Assembly: GCF_004801905.1 (NCBI RefSeq)
Contig: NZ_SSSN01000005.1
Location: forward strand, 372,001 to 436,000
Reading direction: 5' to 3'
Length of the DNA: 64,000 nucleotides
Source: Orlajensenia flava
Lineage (GTDB): Bacteria; Actinomycetota; Actinomycetes; Actinomycetales; Microbacteriaceae
The notes beneath the pieces are model-generated. The model saw only the letters and a list, made by a program, of their open reading frames with translations. It was not told the DNA's origin and ran no database searches. This document shows positions 51,674 through 61,866 of this stretch, piece after piece (within the stretch, counting starts at the first letter, position 1; each line of letters opens with the position of its first letter). The translations under genes were made by a program, and so were the position numbers.

Positions 51674-54600
51674 ATGCCAACATCACGTAGGCGGCGATCC
51701 CTCGCCGTGCTCACGTCGGTGGCGACTCTCGGCATCATCGGGGCACTGCTCCCGGTTACTGCTGCGTTCGCCGACTCCAACCTCTCCCAGGGCAAGAGCG
51801 CCTCCGAGAGCTCTCACAACGACGTCTACCCGGCGTCCAACCTGTTCGACGGCAACCAGGCCACCTATTGGGAGAGCGCCAACAACGCCTTCCCGCAGTG
51901 GGCGCAGGTCGATCTCGGCTCCTCGGCATCCGTCGAGCGCCTGGTCCTCGAGATTCCGAACGGATGGGGAGCCCGCAACGAGACGATCGCCGTGTCGACG
52001 AGCAGCGACGGATCGTCGTTCTCGACGATCAAGGCGGCGACGTCGTACGCCTTCCCCGGCGGCGCGAACACCCTCAATGTCGACGTTCCCGACACCACGG
52101 CGCGGTACGTGCGCCTCACCTTCACGGCGAACTCCGGATGGCCGGCCGGTCAGCTCTCCGAGCTCCAGGTGTTCGGCACGCCCGGCGGCGGGTCGAACCC
52201 CGGAGACCCGGGCAACCCCGGCAATCCCAACCCGCCCGGAGGCACCAAGCTCTCGCAGGGTCGCCCCATCACCGCATCCTCGACGGTGTTCACCTACGCA
52301 GCGGCCAACGCCAACGACGGTGACACCGGCACGTACTGGGAGAGCGGCGGAGGTGCGTATCCGGCGAACCTGACGGTGTCGCTGGCAACGTCGGCTTCTC
52401 TCAGCGGCGTGGTCGTGAAGCTGAATCCGTCCGCAGCCTGGGGCGCCCGTACCGAGAACGTCGCGGTGCAGGGCCGGGCATCCGGTGCCAGCGGATTCAC
52501 CACGCTGGTCGCAGCGGCGAACTACACCTTCGACCCGGCGACCGGCAACACGGTCAACATCCCGGTCTCCGGCAGCGCGCAGGACGTGCGGCTGGTCGTC
52601 ACCTCGAACACGCAGGCGCCCGGTGCGCAGGCAGCCGAATTCGAGGTGTGGGGCACCCCTGCCGCAACGCCCGACCTCACCGTCACGGGCGTCACGGCGA
52701 GCCCGAGCGCTCCCAACGAGTCCCAAGCGATCGACCTGGCCGTCGCGGTGAAGAACGTCGGAACGGCGGCTTCTCCGGCCACATCGGTGCAGGCGAGCCT
52801 CGGTGGAAACGCGGTGGGCACGGCATCCGTCGGTGCTCTCGCGGTCGGTGCCAGCACCACGGTCCACGTCTCGGCCCCCGCTCAGGCGCAGGGCTCGTAC
52901 GCGATCATTGCCAAGGTCGACCCTGCTGGCTCGATCACGGAGCTGGACGAGACGAACAACACCTTCACCTCCTCGTCCAACCTCGTGGTCTCGGCCGTTC
53001 CGTCGGCCGACCTCGTCACAACGGTCACCTGGAACCCCAGCGCCCCGCAGGCCGGTCAGGCGACCGCGTTCTCGGTGGTCGTCAAGAACCAGGGCACCCT
53101 GCCGTCGAGCGCCTCGGCGCACGCGATCACGGTGACCGTCAAGGACGGAACCGGTGCGCCGGTCAAGACGCTCACCGGTTCGGTGAGCGGCGTGATCGCG
53201 GCGGGAGCGAGCAGCTCCGCGGTGAACGTCGGCTCGTGGACGGCGGCCAACGGCGGATACACCGTCACGGCATCCGTTGCGGCCGACTCCGCCGAGGTGG
53301 CGGCCAAGCAGTCCAACAACTCGACGACGGCCTCGCTGTTCGTCGGTCGCGGGGCGAACATGCCGTACACCTCGATCGAGGCCGAGACGGGCACGACAGG
53401 TGGCGGCGCAAGCGTTGTCGGCCCCAACCGCACCATCGGCGATCTCGCGGGTGAGGCATCCGGTCGTAAGGCCGTCGTGCTCGACAACACCGGGGAGTAC
53501 GTGCAGTTCACCACTCCGGTGGCGACCAACACGCTGGTGACGAGGTTCGCGATGCCGGATGCCGCAGGCGGGGGCGGGCAGACCAACACTCTCGCCCTCT
53601 ACGTCGACGGCGTCTTCAAGCAGAACCTGTCGCTGACGAGTGCGTACGCGTGGCTCTACGGCAACGAGACCAACCCCGGCAACGACCCGGGTCAGGGCTC
53701 GCCGCGGCACATCTACGACGAGGCGAGCTTCCTGCTCACGTCGACGATTCCCGCCGGATCGACGATCAAGCTGCAGAAGGACTCGGGCAACACCGCCGCG
53801 TACTACTCCATCGACTTCGTCGACCTGGAGGTGGCCACGCCCATCGCCAACCCCGATCCGTCCCGCTACATCGTGCCAGCCGGCTTCAACCAGCAGGCGG
53901 TGCAGAACGCCATCAACGCCGTCATCGCCGACCCGAGCAAGCTCGGCGTCTACCTGCCGGCCGGCACCTACACCAACGACTACAAGTTCCAGGTGTACGG
54001 GCGTGCGATGAACATCATCGGCGCGGGGCCGTGGTTCACGAAGTTCACCGCACCCGGTGGAGCGACCAACACAGACATCGGCTTCAACGGGCAGAGTTCG
54101 TCGAGCGGTTCGACCTTCAGCGGGTTCAGCTACTTCGGCAACTACACGTCGCGCATCGACGGGCCGGGCAAGGTGTTCGACTTCACCAACGTGTCGAACA
54201 TGACGGTAGACAACATCTGGGCCGAGCACATGATCTGCTTGTTCTGGGCGTCGAACATGGACAATTCCACGGTGCAGAACTCGCGCATCCGCGACACCTT
54301 CGCCGACGGAATCAACATGACGAACGGATCCTCCGGCAACCACGTCGTCAACAATTCGGCGCGCTCGACCGGTGACGACTCGTTCGCGCTGTTCGCGGCG
54401 ACGGATGGCGGGGGAACCGGCCAGCAGGGCAACGTGTTCGAGAACCTGACCTCGCTGCTCACGTGGCGCGCGGCCGGGCTCGCGGTGTACGGCGGACAGG
54501 ACAACACCTTCCGCAACATCTACATCGCCGACACGCTGGTCTACTCCGGGGTGACGATCTCGTCGCTCGACTTCGGCATCCCGATGGAGGGCTTTGGACC

Positions 54601-55027
54601 GAAGACCACCACCTTCGACGGGATCACCGTCGTCAGGGGCGGCGGTCACTTCTGGGGCTCCCAGACGTTCCCGGCGGTATGGATGTTCTCCGCGTCGAAG
54701 ACCTTCACCGCCATCTCGGTGAAGAACCTCGACATCATCGATCCGACTTACTCGGGCATCATGTTCCAGACGAACTACTCCGGCAGCCAGCCGCAGAATC
54801 CGTTCCAGAACACGACGTTCCAGAACGTCAGCATCACGGGCGCCAAGAAGAGCGGCGACGCCTTCGACGCGAAGTCGGGATTCGGCATCTGGGTGAACGA
54901 GCTGCCCGAGCCCGGTCAGGGTCCGGCGGTCGGATCGGCCACCTTCACGGGAAGCCTGGTCTTCTCGGGCAACGCGCAGAACGTCAAGAACACCACGTCG
55001 ACGTTCACGCTCAACCTCCCGCAGTAG
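51674..55027 (+). CDS. Secreted multimodular beta-helix carbohydrate-active protein (GH87-like?)
   Basis: 1117 residues with a signal peptide (MPTSRRRRSLAVLTSV..., cleaved near AAFADS). Modules in order: two F5/8 type C (CBM32-like) domains (about 35-175 and 192-335, each with the NLFDGNQATYWES or ANDGDTGTYWES core) separated by a Gly/Pro/Asn linker; two CARDB-type repeats (about 337-425 and 430-555, with VKNVGTA and VKNQGTL); a CBM6/35-like domain (about 562-690, YTSIEAETGTTGGGAS, GEYVQF); then a right-handed beta-helix (about 700-1117). TFADGINMTNGSS and NSARSTGDDSFALF hold the acidic residues of a GH87-type site, and GH87 alpha-1,3-glucanases have similar modules. A polysaccharide hydrolase is likely; the exact family is not certain. 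Confidence 0.75.
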   Translation: MPTSRRRRSLAVLTSVATLGIIGALLPVTAAFADSNLSQGKSASESSHNDVYPASNLFDGNQATYWESANNAFPQWAQVDLGSSASVERLVLEIPNGWGARNETIAVSTSSDGSSFSTIKAATSYAFPGGANTLNVDVPDTTARYVRLTFTANSGWPAGQLSELQVFGTPGGGSNPGDPGNPGNPNPPGGTKLSQGRPITASSTVFTYAAANANDGDTGTYWESGGGAYPANLTVSLATSASLSGVVVKLNPSAAWGARTENVAVQGRASGASGFTTLVAAANYTFDPATGNTVNIPVSGSAQDVRLVVTSNTQAPGAQAAEFEVWGTPAATPDLTVTGVTASPSAPNESQAIDLAVAVKNVGTAASPATSVQASLGGNAVGTASVGALAVGASTTVHVSAPAQAQGSYAIIAKVDPAGSITELDETNNTFTSSSNLVVSAVPSADLVTTVTWNPSAPQAGQATAFSVVVKNQGTLPSSASAHAITVTVKDGTGAPVKTLTGSVSGVIAAGASSSAVNVGSWTAANGGYTVTASVAADSAEVAAKQSNNSTTASLFVGRGANMPYTSIEAETGTTGGGASVVGPNRTIGDLAGEASGRKAVVLDNTGEYVQFTTPVATNTLVTRFAMPDAAGGGGQTNTLALYVDGVFKQNLSLTSAYAWLYGNETNPGNDPGQGSPRHIYDEASFLLTSTIPAGSTIKLQKDSGNTAAYYSIDFVDLEVATPIANPDPSRYIVPAGFNQQAVQNAINAVIADPSKLGVYLPAGTYTNDYKFQVYGRAMNIIGAGPWFTKFTAPGGATNTDIGFNGQSSSSGSTFSGFSYFGNYTSRIDGPGKVFDFTNVSNMTVDNIWAEHMICLFWASNMDNSTVQNSRIRDTFADGINMTNGSSGNHVVNNSARSTGDDSFALFAATDGGGTGQQGNVFENLTSLLTWRAAGLAVYGGQDNTFRNIYIADTLVYSGVTISSLDFGIPMEGFGPKTTTFDGITVVRGGGHFWGSQTFPAVWMFSASKTFTAISVKNLDIIDPTYSGIMFQTNYSGSQPQNPFQNTTFQNVSITGAKKSGDAFDAKSGFGIWVNELPEPGQGPAVGSATFTGSLVFSGNAQNVKNTTSTFTLNLPQ

Positions 55028-55166
55028 CACTCATCACCATCGGCGGCCGTCGGGAGCGATCCCGGCGGCCGTCGTCGTGTCAGGGACCGTGGAACGCAGG
55101 ACCACAGCGCCGATGACCGCTATATGCGTCTATCGGCGACCAGATCCTGCATCTCTCTGCTGGCAC

Positions 55167-55532
55167 TCACCGGCTGGCGGCGGCCTCCACGAGCTGAAGG
55201 GTTAGCGGCATCGCGAGTGCGGAGCCCGCCGCGACTCCACCCAGGATGAAGAGTCGTCGTCGCGGAAAGCGCCGCCGGTCCGCCAAACCCAGCGCCACGG
55301 CGGTCAGCCCGAACGTTGCGATTCCGCAGAGAGCGGCGAGCCCGAAGAAGAGGCTCGAATAGTGCTTGATGGGTTCTCCGTGAGCGAGCTCTCCGGCGAA
55401 CAGCGGCGAGGCCACCAGGATGAACACGATCTCCGCCGCGAAAAGCACGCACACAACTTTCCAGACGCTGCGCGTCCGACCAAGCTGCCATTCGTCGCCG
55501 TCATTCCACTCGGCCTCATCCTCGGAGTCCAC
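55167..55532 (-). CDS. Membrane protein, unknown
   Basis: 121 residues from ATG at 55532 (MDSEDEAEWNDGDEWQL), with a very acidic N-terminus and three helices (about 26-45, 60-80 and 95-112) separated by basic loops (LADRRRFPRRRLF). No family recognised. It lies between the glucanase-like gene and lacI on the opposite strand. Confidence 0.6.
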   Translation of the reverse strand: MDSEDEAEWNDGDEWQLGRTRSVWKVVCVLFAAEIVFILVASPLFAGELAHGEPIKHYSSLFFGLAALCGIATFGLTAVALGLADRRRFPRRRLFILGGVAAGSALAMPLTLQLVEAAASR

Positions 55533-55634
55533 AGTCCAACGCTATCTGTTCGAGGTTGCATGTCGTTGGCGGAATATGACGCTGGCGCTCTGCGGGCGGC
55601 TCCGCCGTACGCTGCCCGCATCGATCGCAACGGC

Positions 55635-55715
55635 ATGTGACAGTCACATCGTGATTTTCGACTCGACGCGACGTGTGCATAATTGAACCGAGTTTGTCCA
55701 TGTGAACGTGAACAT
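55635..55715 (+). promoter_or_regulatory. lacI upstream region with TGTGA-type palindromes
   Basis: ATGTGAC-A-GTCACAT (55635-55649) is a perfect 15-base palindrome. A second imperfect one, ATGTGAACGTGAACAT (55700-55715), lies just before the start at 55730. CATAAT (55678-55683) between them could be the minus-10. A similar site occurs before the transporter operon (56820). Autoregulation by the LacI protein is plausible. Confidence 0.5.
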
Positions 55716-55729
55716 CGATCGGTCAGCCA

Positions 55730-56764
55730 ATGTCGCCAGAGCCGCAGAAGGGTCGTGCGCCCAGCATTCGGGACGTCGCACGCCTCGCCGGTGTCTCGCA
55801 CCAGACCGTGTCGCGCGTGCTCAACGGGCACGAGAGCATCCGCGATGAGACTCGCCAGCGTGTGCGCGAGGCGATGGAGGCGCTCAAGTATCGCCCCAAT
55901 CGTGCAGCGCGAGCACTGGTCACGAGTCGATCGCGAACGATCGGCGTGCTCTCGGCCACGCATGGAGAGTACGGCCCATCCTCAAGCATCGCGGCCATCG
56001 AGGACGCGGCACGCGATCAGGGCTATTACGTCAACACCGCCAACCTCGCCTCATCCTCTCCCGGTGCGATCATCGAGGCGCTCAAGCATCTGCTGCTTCA
56101 GGACATCGAGGGCCTCATCGTGATGGCGCCGCAGGTGCGGGTGTTCGACGTGCTGGCCGGCATGGCGATCGACGTGCCCTATGTGAGCCTGCAGTCCACC
56201 GGCCACGGCGACCATCGTGCACTCGCGATCGACCAGATCGCCGGGGCGCGAGCAGCTACGCAGCACCTCATCGACCTCGGCCACGAGGAGATCGTGCATG
56301 TCGCCGGTCCCCAGGACTGGATCGAGGCCGAAGCGCGGATGCGCGGCTTCCTCGACGCGGTGATCGACGCCGACTTGCGCACGCACCCGCCGATCCTGGG
56401 GGATTGGAGTGCGGACTTCGGTTACTTCGCCGGCAAGGAGTTGCTGCGCTACCGGGACTTCACCGCCGTGTTCGCCGGCAACGACCTCATGGCTGTCGGG
56501 CTGATGCACGCCTTCCGCGATGCAGGAGTCGACGTTCCCGGAGAGATCAGCGTCGTCGGCTTCGACGACATCCCGCTCGCGCAGCATGTCTGGCCGCCGC
56601 TGACCACCGTGCACCAGGAGTTCGGCGAGGTCGGCCGTCGCGCCGTCGCACTGCTCCTGGGTGAGGTGCGCGGAACGCCCGTCGACGGCGACGAGGAGAT
56701 CGTCCCGAGCCTCGTCACCCGGGCGTCCAGCGGGCCCGCGCACGCCGTCGTCGGCCGTTACTGA
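55730..56764 (+). CDS. LacI family transcriptional regulator
   Basis: 344 residues (MSPEPQKGRAPSIRDVA). The N-terminal helix-turn-helix, RDVARLAGVSHQTVSRVLNG (about 13-32), is classic LacI, followed by the hinge helix YRPNRAARALVTS and a periplasmic-binding-protein-like core: GVLSATHGEYGPSS, GLIVMAPQV and VVGFDDIPLAQHVWPPLTTV. It precedes the sugar ABC transporter operon by about 240 bases in the same direction and is the likely repressor of it; the sugar is unknown. Confidence 0.93.
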   Translation: MSPEPQKGRAPSIRDVARLAGVSHQTVSRVLNGHESIRDETRQRVREAMEALKYRPNRAARALVTSRSRTIGVLSATHGEYGPSSSIAAIEDAARDQGYYVNTANLASSSPGAIIEALKHLLLQDIEGLIVMAPQVRVFDVLAGMAIDVPYVSLQSTGHGDHRALAIDQIAGARAATQHLIDLGHEEIVHVAGPQDWIEAEARMRGFLDAVIDADLRTHPPILGDWSADFGYFAGKELLRYRDFTAVFAGNDLMAVGLMHAFRDAGVDVPGEISVVGFDDIPLAQHVWPPLTTVHQEFGEVGRRAVALLLGEVRGTPVDGDEEIVPSLVTRASSGPAHAVVGRY

Positions 56765-56782
56765 AGCGTGACGCGAGTCAAC

Positions 56783-56834
56783 TTGACATCGACATCACCG
56801 AGAGCCACGATTAGACCCGATGTGAACGGTCACA
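56783..56834 (+). promoter_or_regulatory. Promoter and operator of the sugar transporter operon
   Basis: TTGACA (56783-56788) and, 17 bases on, CACGAT (56806-56811) form a partial promoter. Just downstream ATGTGAACGGTCACA (56820-56834) contains TGTGA-ACGG-TCACA, and TCACAT recurs at 56841. The half-sites match those before lacI, suggesting one regulator for both. Confidence 0.5.
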
Positions 56835-56883
56835 CGAACGTCACATCCGCAATCCGACCCATCCTTGACATCGGAGTCAGACC

Positions 56884-57000
56884 GTGAGCGACCTGTCGCA
56901 GATTCGGAGCAGCACTGCTGCTCGTCTGCGCTCCGCTGTGACGGGCACCGATGAGGGTGCGCCGGAATCCACGATCAGCCACGGTTCGGAAGGAAGATAG
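56884..57000 (+). CDS. Possible 38-codon leader ORF
   Basis: GTG at 56884 opens [19 protein letters not shown]... and stops at TAG (56998-57000), two bases before the ATPase ATG at 57003. The GGAAGGAAG ribosome site of the ATPase gene lies in its last codons. It may be a translated leader or chance; no supporting pattern beyond spacing. Confidence 0.2.
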   Translation: MSDLSQIRSSTAARLRSAVTGTDEGAPESTISHGSEGR

Positions 57001-57002
57001 CG

Positions 57003-58555
<1,553 letters not shown>

Positions 58556-58556
<1 letters not shown>

Positions 58557-59920
58557 TGAGCACCAACACGAGTTCGACCAGCTCGACGACCAGCGCTCCT
58601 GAGAAGGACGGCAGTCGTCGCAAGCTGTTCGGCGGAGCCAACCTCCGTCAGTTCGGCATCCTGGGCAGCCTGGTGGTCATCATCCTGCTGTTCCAGTTGC
58701 TCACGTTCCTGAAGACGGGGCGAGGCCTGACGCTCGACCCCAACAACCTCATCAACGTCATCAACCAGTACTCCTACATCCTGATCCTCGCGATCGGCAT
58801 GGTGATGGTCATCATCGCCGGCCACATCGACCTGTCGGTCGGCTCGGTCGCCGCGTTCACCGGCATCGTGGTGGCGAAGTCGATGGCCGACTGGAACCTC
58901 CCTTGGCCGCTCGCGATCGTGCTCGGCCTCGTCGTCGGTGCCCTGATCGGAGCGTGGCAGGGCTTCTGGGTCGCCTATATAGGTGTACCGGCGTTCATCG
59001 TGACGTTGGCGGGCATGCTCATCTTCCGAGGTGGCAACCAGTTCATCGGGCAGTCGACCTCCGTGCCGGTCCCCGAGGGCTTCACCTTCATCGGTGCCGG
59101 TTACATCCCCGACTTCGGACCGTTCCCATTCAGCGCCGGCACGATGATCCTCGGCATCCTGGGGGCGGGCTGGATCGTCTACCACGAGTGGAACGCCCGT
59201 CGCGTCCAGAAGAAGATGGGCTCGGAGATGGCGCCGCTGTGGACCAGCGTCGTCAAGGCCGCGTTCCTCGCCATCGTGATCCTCACGGCAGCCTGGCTGT
59301 TCGCCAACGGTCGCGCCGGCACGAGCTTCCCGATCTCGGGCATCATCCTCGTCATCCTCGTCATCCTGTACTCCTTCATCACGCGCAACACCATCGGCGG
59401 CCGCCACATCTACGCCGTCGGCGGCAACCGACTCGCCGCGACGCTCTCGGGCGTCAAGGACCGCCGTGTCGACTTCTTCGTGATGATGAACATGTCGATC
59501 CTGGCCGCCGTCGCAGGCATGATCTACGTGGCCCGCGCCACGGCGTCCGGCCCTCAGGACGGCAACGGCTGGGAGCTCGACGCGATCGCCGCCGTGTTCA
59601 TCGGTGGAGCGGCTGTCTCCGGTGGCATCGGAACGGTCATCGGCTCCATCGTCGGTGGTCTCGTCATGGCCTTCCTGAACAACGGCCTGCAGCTCATGGG
59701 CGCCAGCGCCGACATCGTCCAGATCATCAAGGGCCTCGTGCTGCTGATCGCTGTCGGCGTCGATGTCTGGAGCAAGTCGCAGGGTCGGCCGTCGATCATC
59801 GGCCTCTGGGGCGGCAAGCGCAAGGGCCGGTTCGAATCGGCCCAGGCGCAGGAGGCTCCGACCGTCGTTCCCGACACCGACAACGCGACGTCGCAGCCCG
59901 CTGACCTCACCCGCAACTGA
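58556..59920 (+). CDS. mmsB: CUT2 sugar ABC transporter permease
   Basis: 454 residues, start ATG sharing one base with the upstream stop (TGATG). A Ser/Thr-rich N-tail (1-30), about 10-11 helices and the CUT2 permease core: MVMVIIAGHIDLSVGSVAAF (the conserved IDLSVG loop) and AIAAVFIGGAAVSGGIGTVI near the C-terminal half. Length and order match MmsB/GguB, larger than RbsC. A charged C-tail ends after KRKGRFES. Confidence 0.9.
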
Positions 59921-59976
59921 CTTTTCCCTCTCGTTTCATCCCTGCACCACCCCCACCACAACAGAAAGTGAAATCA

Positions 59977-61089
59977 ATGAAGAAGATCGCTTTGGTCTCA
60001 GTCGCGGTCGCGGCTGCGGCTGCGCTCGCCCTCGCGGGTTGCTCGTCAGACCGCGGCGGCAGCGGAGGATCGACCTCCGCCGCAGGCTTCGCGGCTGACT
60101 CGACCATCGGCATCGCCCTTCCGGACAAGACCTCGGAGAACTGGGTTCTCGCCGGTGGCCTGTTCACCGACGGTCTCAAGAAGGCCGGCTTCAAGGGCGA
60201 CGTGCAATACGCCCCGGCCAGCAACACGGTCGCCGAGCAGCAGAACCAGATCTCCTCGATGGTCACCAACGGTGCCAAGGTCATCGTCATCGGCGCGAAG
60301 GACGGCAAGCAGCTGGGCACCCAGCTCCAGCAGGCCGCCGACGCCGGCGTCAAGGTCATCGCCTACGACCGTCTGATCGAGAACACGAAGAACGTCGACT
60401 ACTACGTCGCGTTCGACAACTTCAAGGTCGGCCAGCTGCAGGGCCAGGCTCTGCTCGACGGACTCAAGAAGCGCTCGGGCCACGACGCTCCGTGGAACAT
60501 CGAGCTGTTCTCGGGCTCGCCCGACGACGCCAACGCCGCCGTGTTCTTCAACGGTGCGATGGACGTGCTCAAGCCGAAGATCGACGACGGCACCCTGAAG
60601 GTGCTTTCGGGCCAGACCGCGGTTGCCCAGACGGCGACCCAGGGCTGGGAGGCCGAGAACGCTCAGAGCCGCATGGACACGCTGCTCACGGGTAACTACA
60701 CCAGCGCGACCCTCGACGGCGTCCTGTCGCCGAACGACACGCTCGCCCGTGCGATCATCACCTCGATCACGCAGGCCGGTAAGGACATCTCGAAGATCAC
60801 CGTCACCGGTCAGGACTCCGAGGTCGAGTCGGTCAAGTCGATCATGGCTGGCCAGCAGTACTCCACCATCAACAAGGACACCACCCTCCTGGTTGCTCAG
60901 ACGATCAAGATGATCGGCCAGCTCCAGAAGGGCGAGAAGGTCGACGTCAACGACACCAAGCAGTACGACAACGGTGTCAAGGTCGTTCCCGCTTACCTGC
61001 TTGCTCCGGTCATCGTGACCAAAGAGAACGCAGCGGAGGCGTACAAGAACAACCCGAACCTCCTCGCGATCGTGAAGGCTGCTTCCTGA
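59977..61089 (+). CDS. chvE: Sugar-binding lipoprotein, ChvE-like
   Basis: 370 residues from ATG at 59977 (MKKIALVSVAVAAAAAL); a GTG at 59968 is also possible. Lipobox LAGC about 22-25. Periplasmic-binding type I fold: TIGIALPDKTSENWVLAGG, VIVIGAKDGKQLGTQL, VIAYDRLIENTKNVDYYVAFDN and VTGQDSEVESVKSI. The DKTSENW and YDRLI motifs are those of ChvE/MmsE. It delivers monosaccharides to MmsA/MmsB; third gene of the operon, 56 bases after the permease. Confidence 0.92.
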   Translation: MKKIALVSVAVAAAAALALAGCSSDRGGSGGSTSAAGFAADSTIGIALPDKTSENWVLAGGLFTDGLKKAGFKGDVQYAPASNTVAEQQNQISSMVTNGAKVIVIGAKDGKQLGTQLQQAADAGVKVIAYDRLIENTKNVDYYVAFDNFKVGQLQGQALLDGLKKRSGHDAPWNIELFSGSPDDANAAVFFNGAMDVLKPKIDDGTLKVLSGQTAVAQTATQGWEAENAQSRMDTLLTGNYTSATLDGVLSPNDTLARAIITSITQAGKDISKITVTGQDSEVESVKSIMAGQQYSTINKDTTLLVAQTIKMIGQLQKGEKVDVNDTKQYDNGVKVVPAYLLAPVIVTKENAAEAYKNNPNLLAIVKAAS

Positions 61090-61105
61090 GCCGTCGCATC
61101 AACCC

Positions 61106-61141
61106 GGTCGACCCTCGCTCTCTCGGGAGCGGGGGTCGACC
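61106..61141 (+). terminator. Terminator after the sugar transporter operon
   Basis: GGTCGACCCTCGCTC (61106-61120) and GAGCGGGGGTCGACC (61127-61141) pair over most of 15 bases with a 6-base TCTCGG loop. It follows the chvE stop by 17 bases. The sequence then continues TCGTTAACC, without a long T-run. Confidence 0.65.
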
Positions 61142-61194
61142 TCGTTAACCCGAACGGTCGACCGTGAATGGGATCCGGCCCGTTCGGCCCGAAC

Positions 61195-61569
61195 TCAGTC
61201 GCGCTTCGGAAGCTCCTGCAAGGTCCAGCGATTGCCGTCGGGGTCGGCGAAGGTGACGAATCGTCCCCAGGACTGCTCATCGACCGGGGTGGCGTCCACG
61301 CCGTTGTCGACGAGATGGCGGTAGGCCTCGTCGGCATCCGGAATGACCACCTGGATGCCGCTCTGCTCGCCCGGCTTCATGGTGATGCCGAGGTTGGTGC
61401 CGAACGCGATGGAGCACGCCGAACCGGGAGGCGTGAGCTGCACGAACCGTAGCCCGTCGAAAGGCACCTGGTCGAAGTCGGCGTGGAAGCCGACCTGGTC
61501 GACGTAGAACGCCTTCGCTCGGTCCACGTCGGTGACCGGTATGAAGATGAGTTCGATCTTCCAGTCCAT
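61195..61569 (-). CDS. VOC family (glyoxalase/dioxygenase-fold) protein
   Basis: 124 residues from ATG at 61569 (MDWKIELIFIPVTDVDR) with GGAGGATACGC site. Two beta-alpha-beta-beta-beta halves: VTDVDRAKAFYVDQVGFHAD and the closing RFVTFADPDGNRWTLQE, the typical end of this family. Metal ligands are only partly kept. Glyoxalase, resistance or dioxygenase role cannot be told apart. Confidence 0.87.
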   Translation of the reverse strand: MDWKIELIFIPVTDVDRAKAFYVDQVGFHADFDQVPFDGLRFVQLTPPGSACSIAFGTNLGITMKPGEQSGIQVVIPDADEAYRHLVDNGVDATPVDEQSWGRFVTFADPDGNRWTLQELPKRD

Positions 61570-61667
61570 GCGTATCCTCCTCGATCCGGGCGGATGAGTC
61601 GCCGCCTCAACACCGTCACGCTACGCCCGACCACCGACATCCGCCGTGGCTCGCAGCCCACCCTCGG

Positions 61668-61701
61668 GCTCGCTGCCCAGGTTCTAACACGGGCGGCGAG
61701 C
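61668..61701. repeat. Hairpin repeat similar to that at 36892
   Basis: GCTCGCTGCCC (61668-61678) and GGGCGGCGAGC (61691-61701) pair with one wobble around a 12-base loop. The arms match the flanks of the 36892-36919 hairpin (GGCTCGCTGCCC and GGGCGGCGAGCGAG), so it is an interspersed element. Confidence 0.55.
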
Positions 61702-61790
61702 GCTTCGCCTGGCGGCGAGGTGGAGGGAAGCCGCAGATGGGCGAGCCGCCGTGCATAACGGTTCGGCAACGGCTTGCGCAATCCGGGATC

Positions 61791-61827
61791 GTTAGCGCTA
61801 ACATCAACGCGTACCGTTAGCGCTAAC
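61791..61827 (+). promoter_or_regulatory. Twin GTTAGCGCTAAC operators of the arabinose operon
   Basis: Two perfect 12-base palindromes GTTAGCGCTAAC at 61791-61802 and 61816-61827, centres 25 bases apart, 40-76 bases before araB. The CG-centred palindrome is the LacI-family type, and sites of this form are known before arabinose genes in actinobacteria. The regulator is not in this window unless the LacI at 55730 binds it, which its own sites do not suggest. Confidence 0.8.
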
Positions 61828-61866
61828 ACCAGCAGCGCGACACCGGCAGACAAAGGAGTTCACCAG

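Noticed and set aside
51683-55030. 1115-codon open frame antisense to the secreted beta-helix gene
   Set aside because: High GC makes long antisense frames; its translation is Arg/Asp/His-rich with no domain, and the sense strand has a signal peptide and clear modules.
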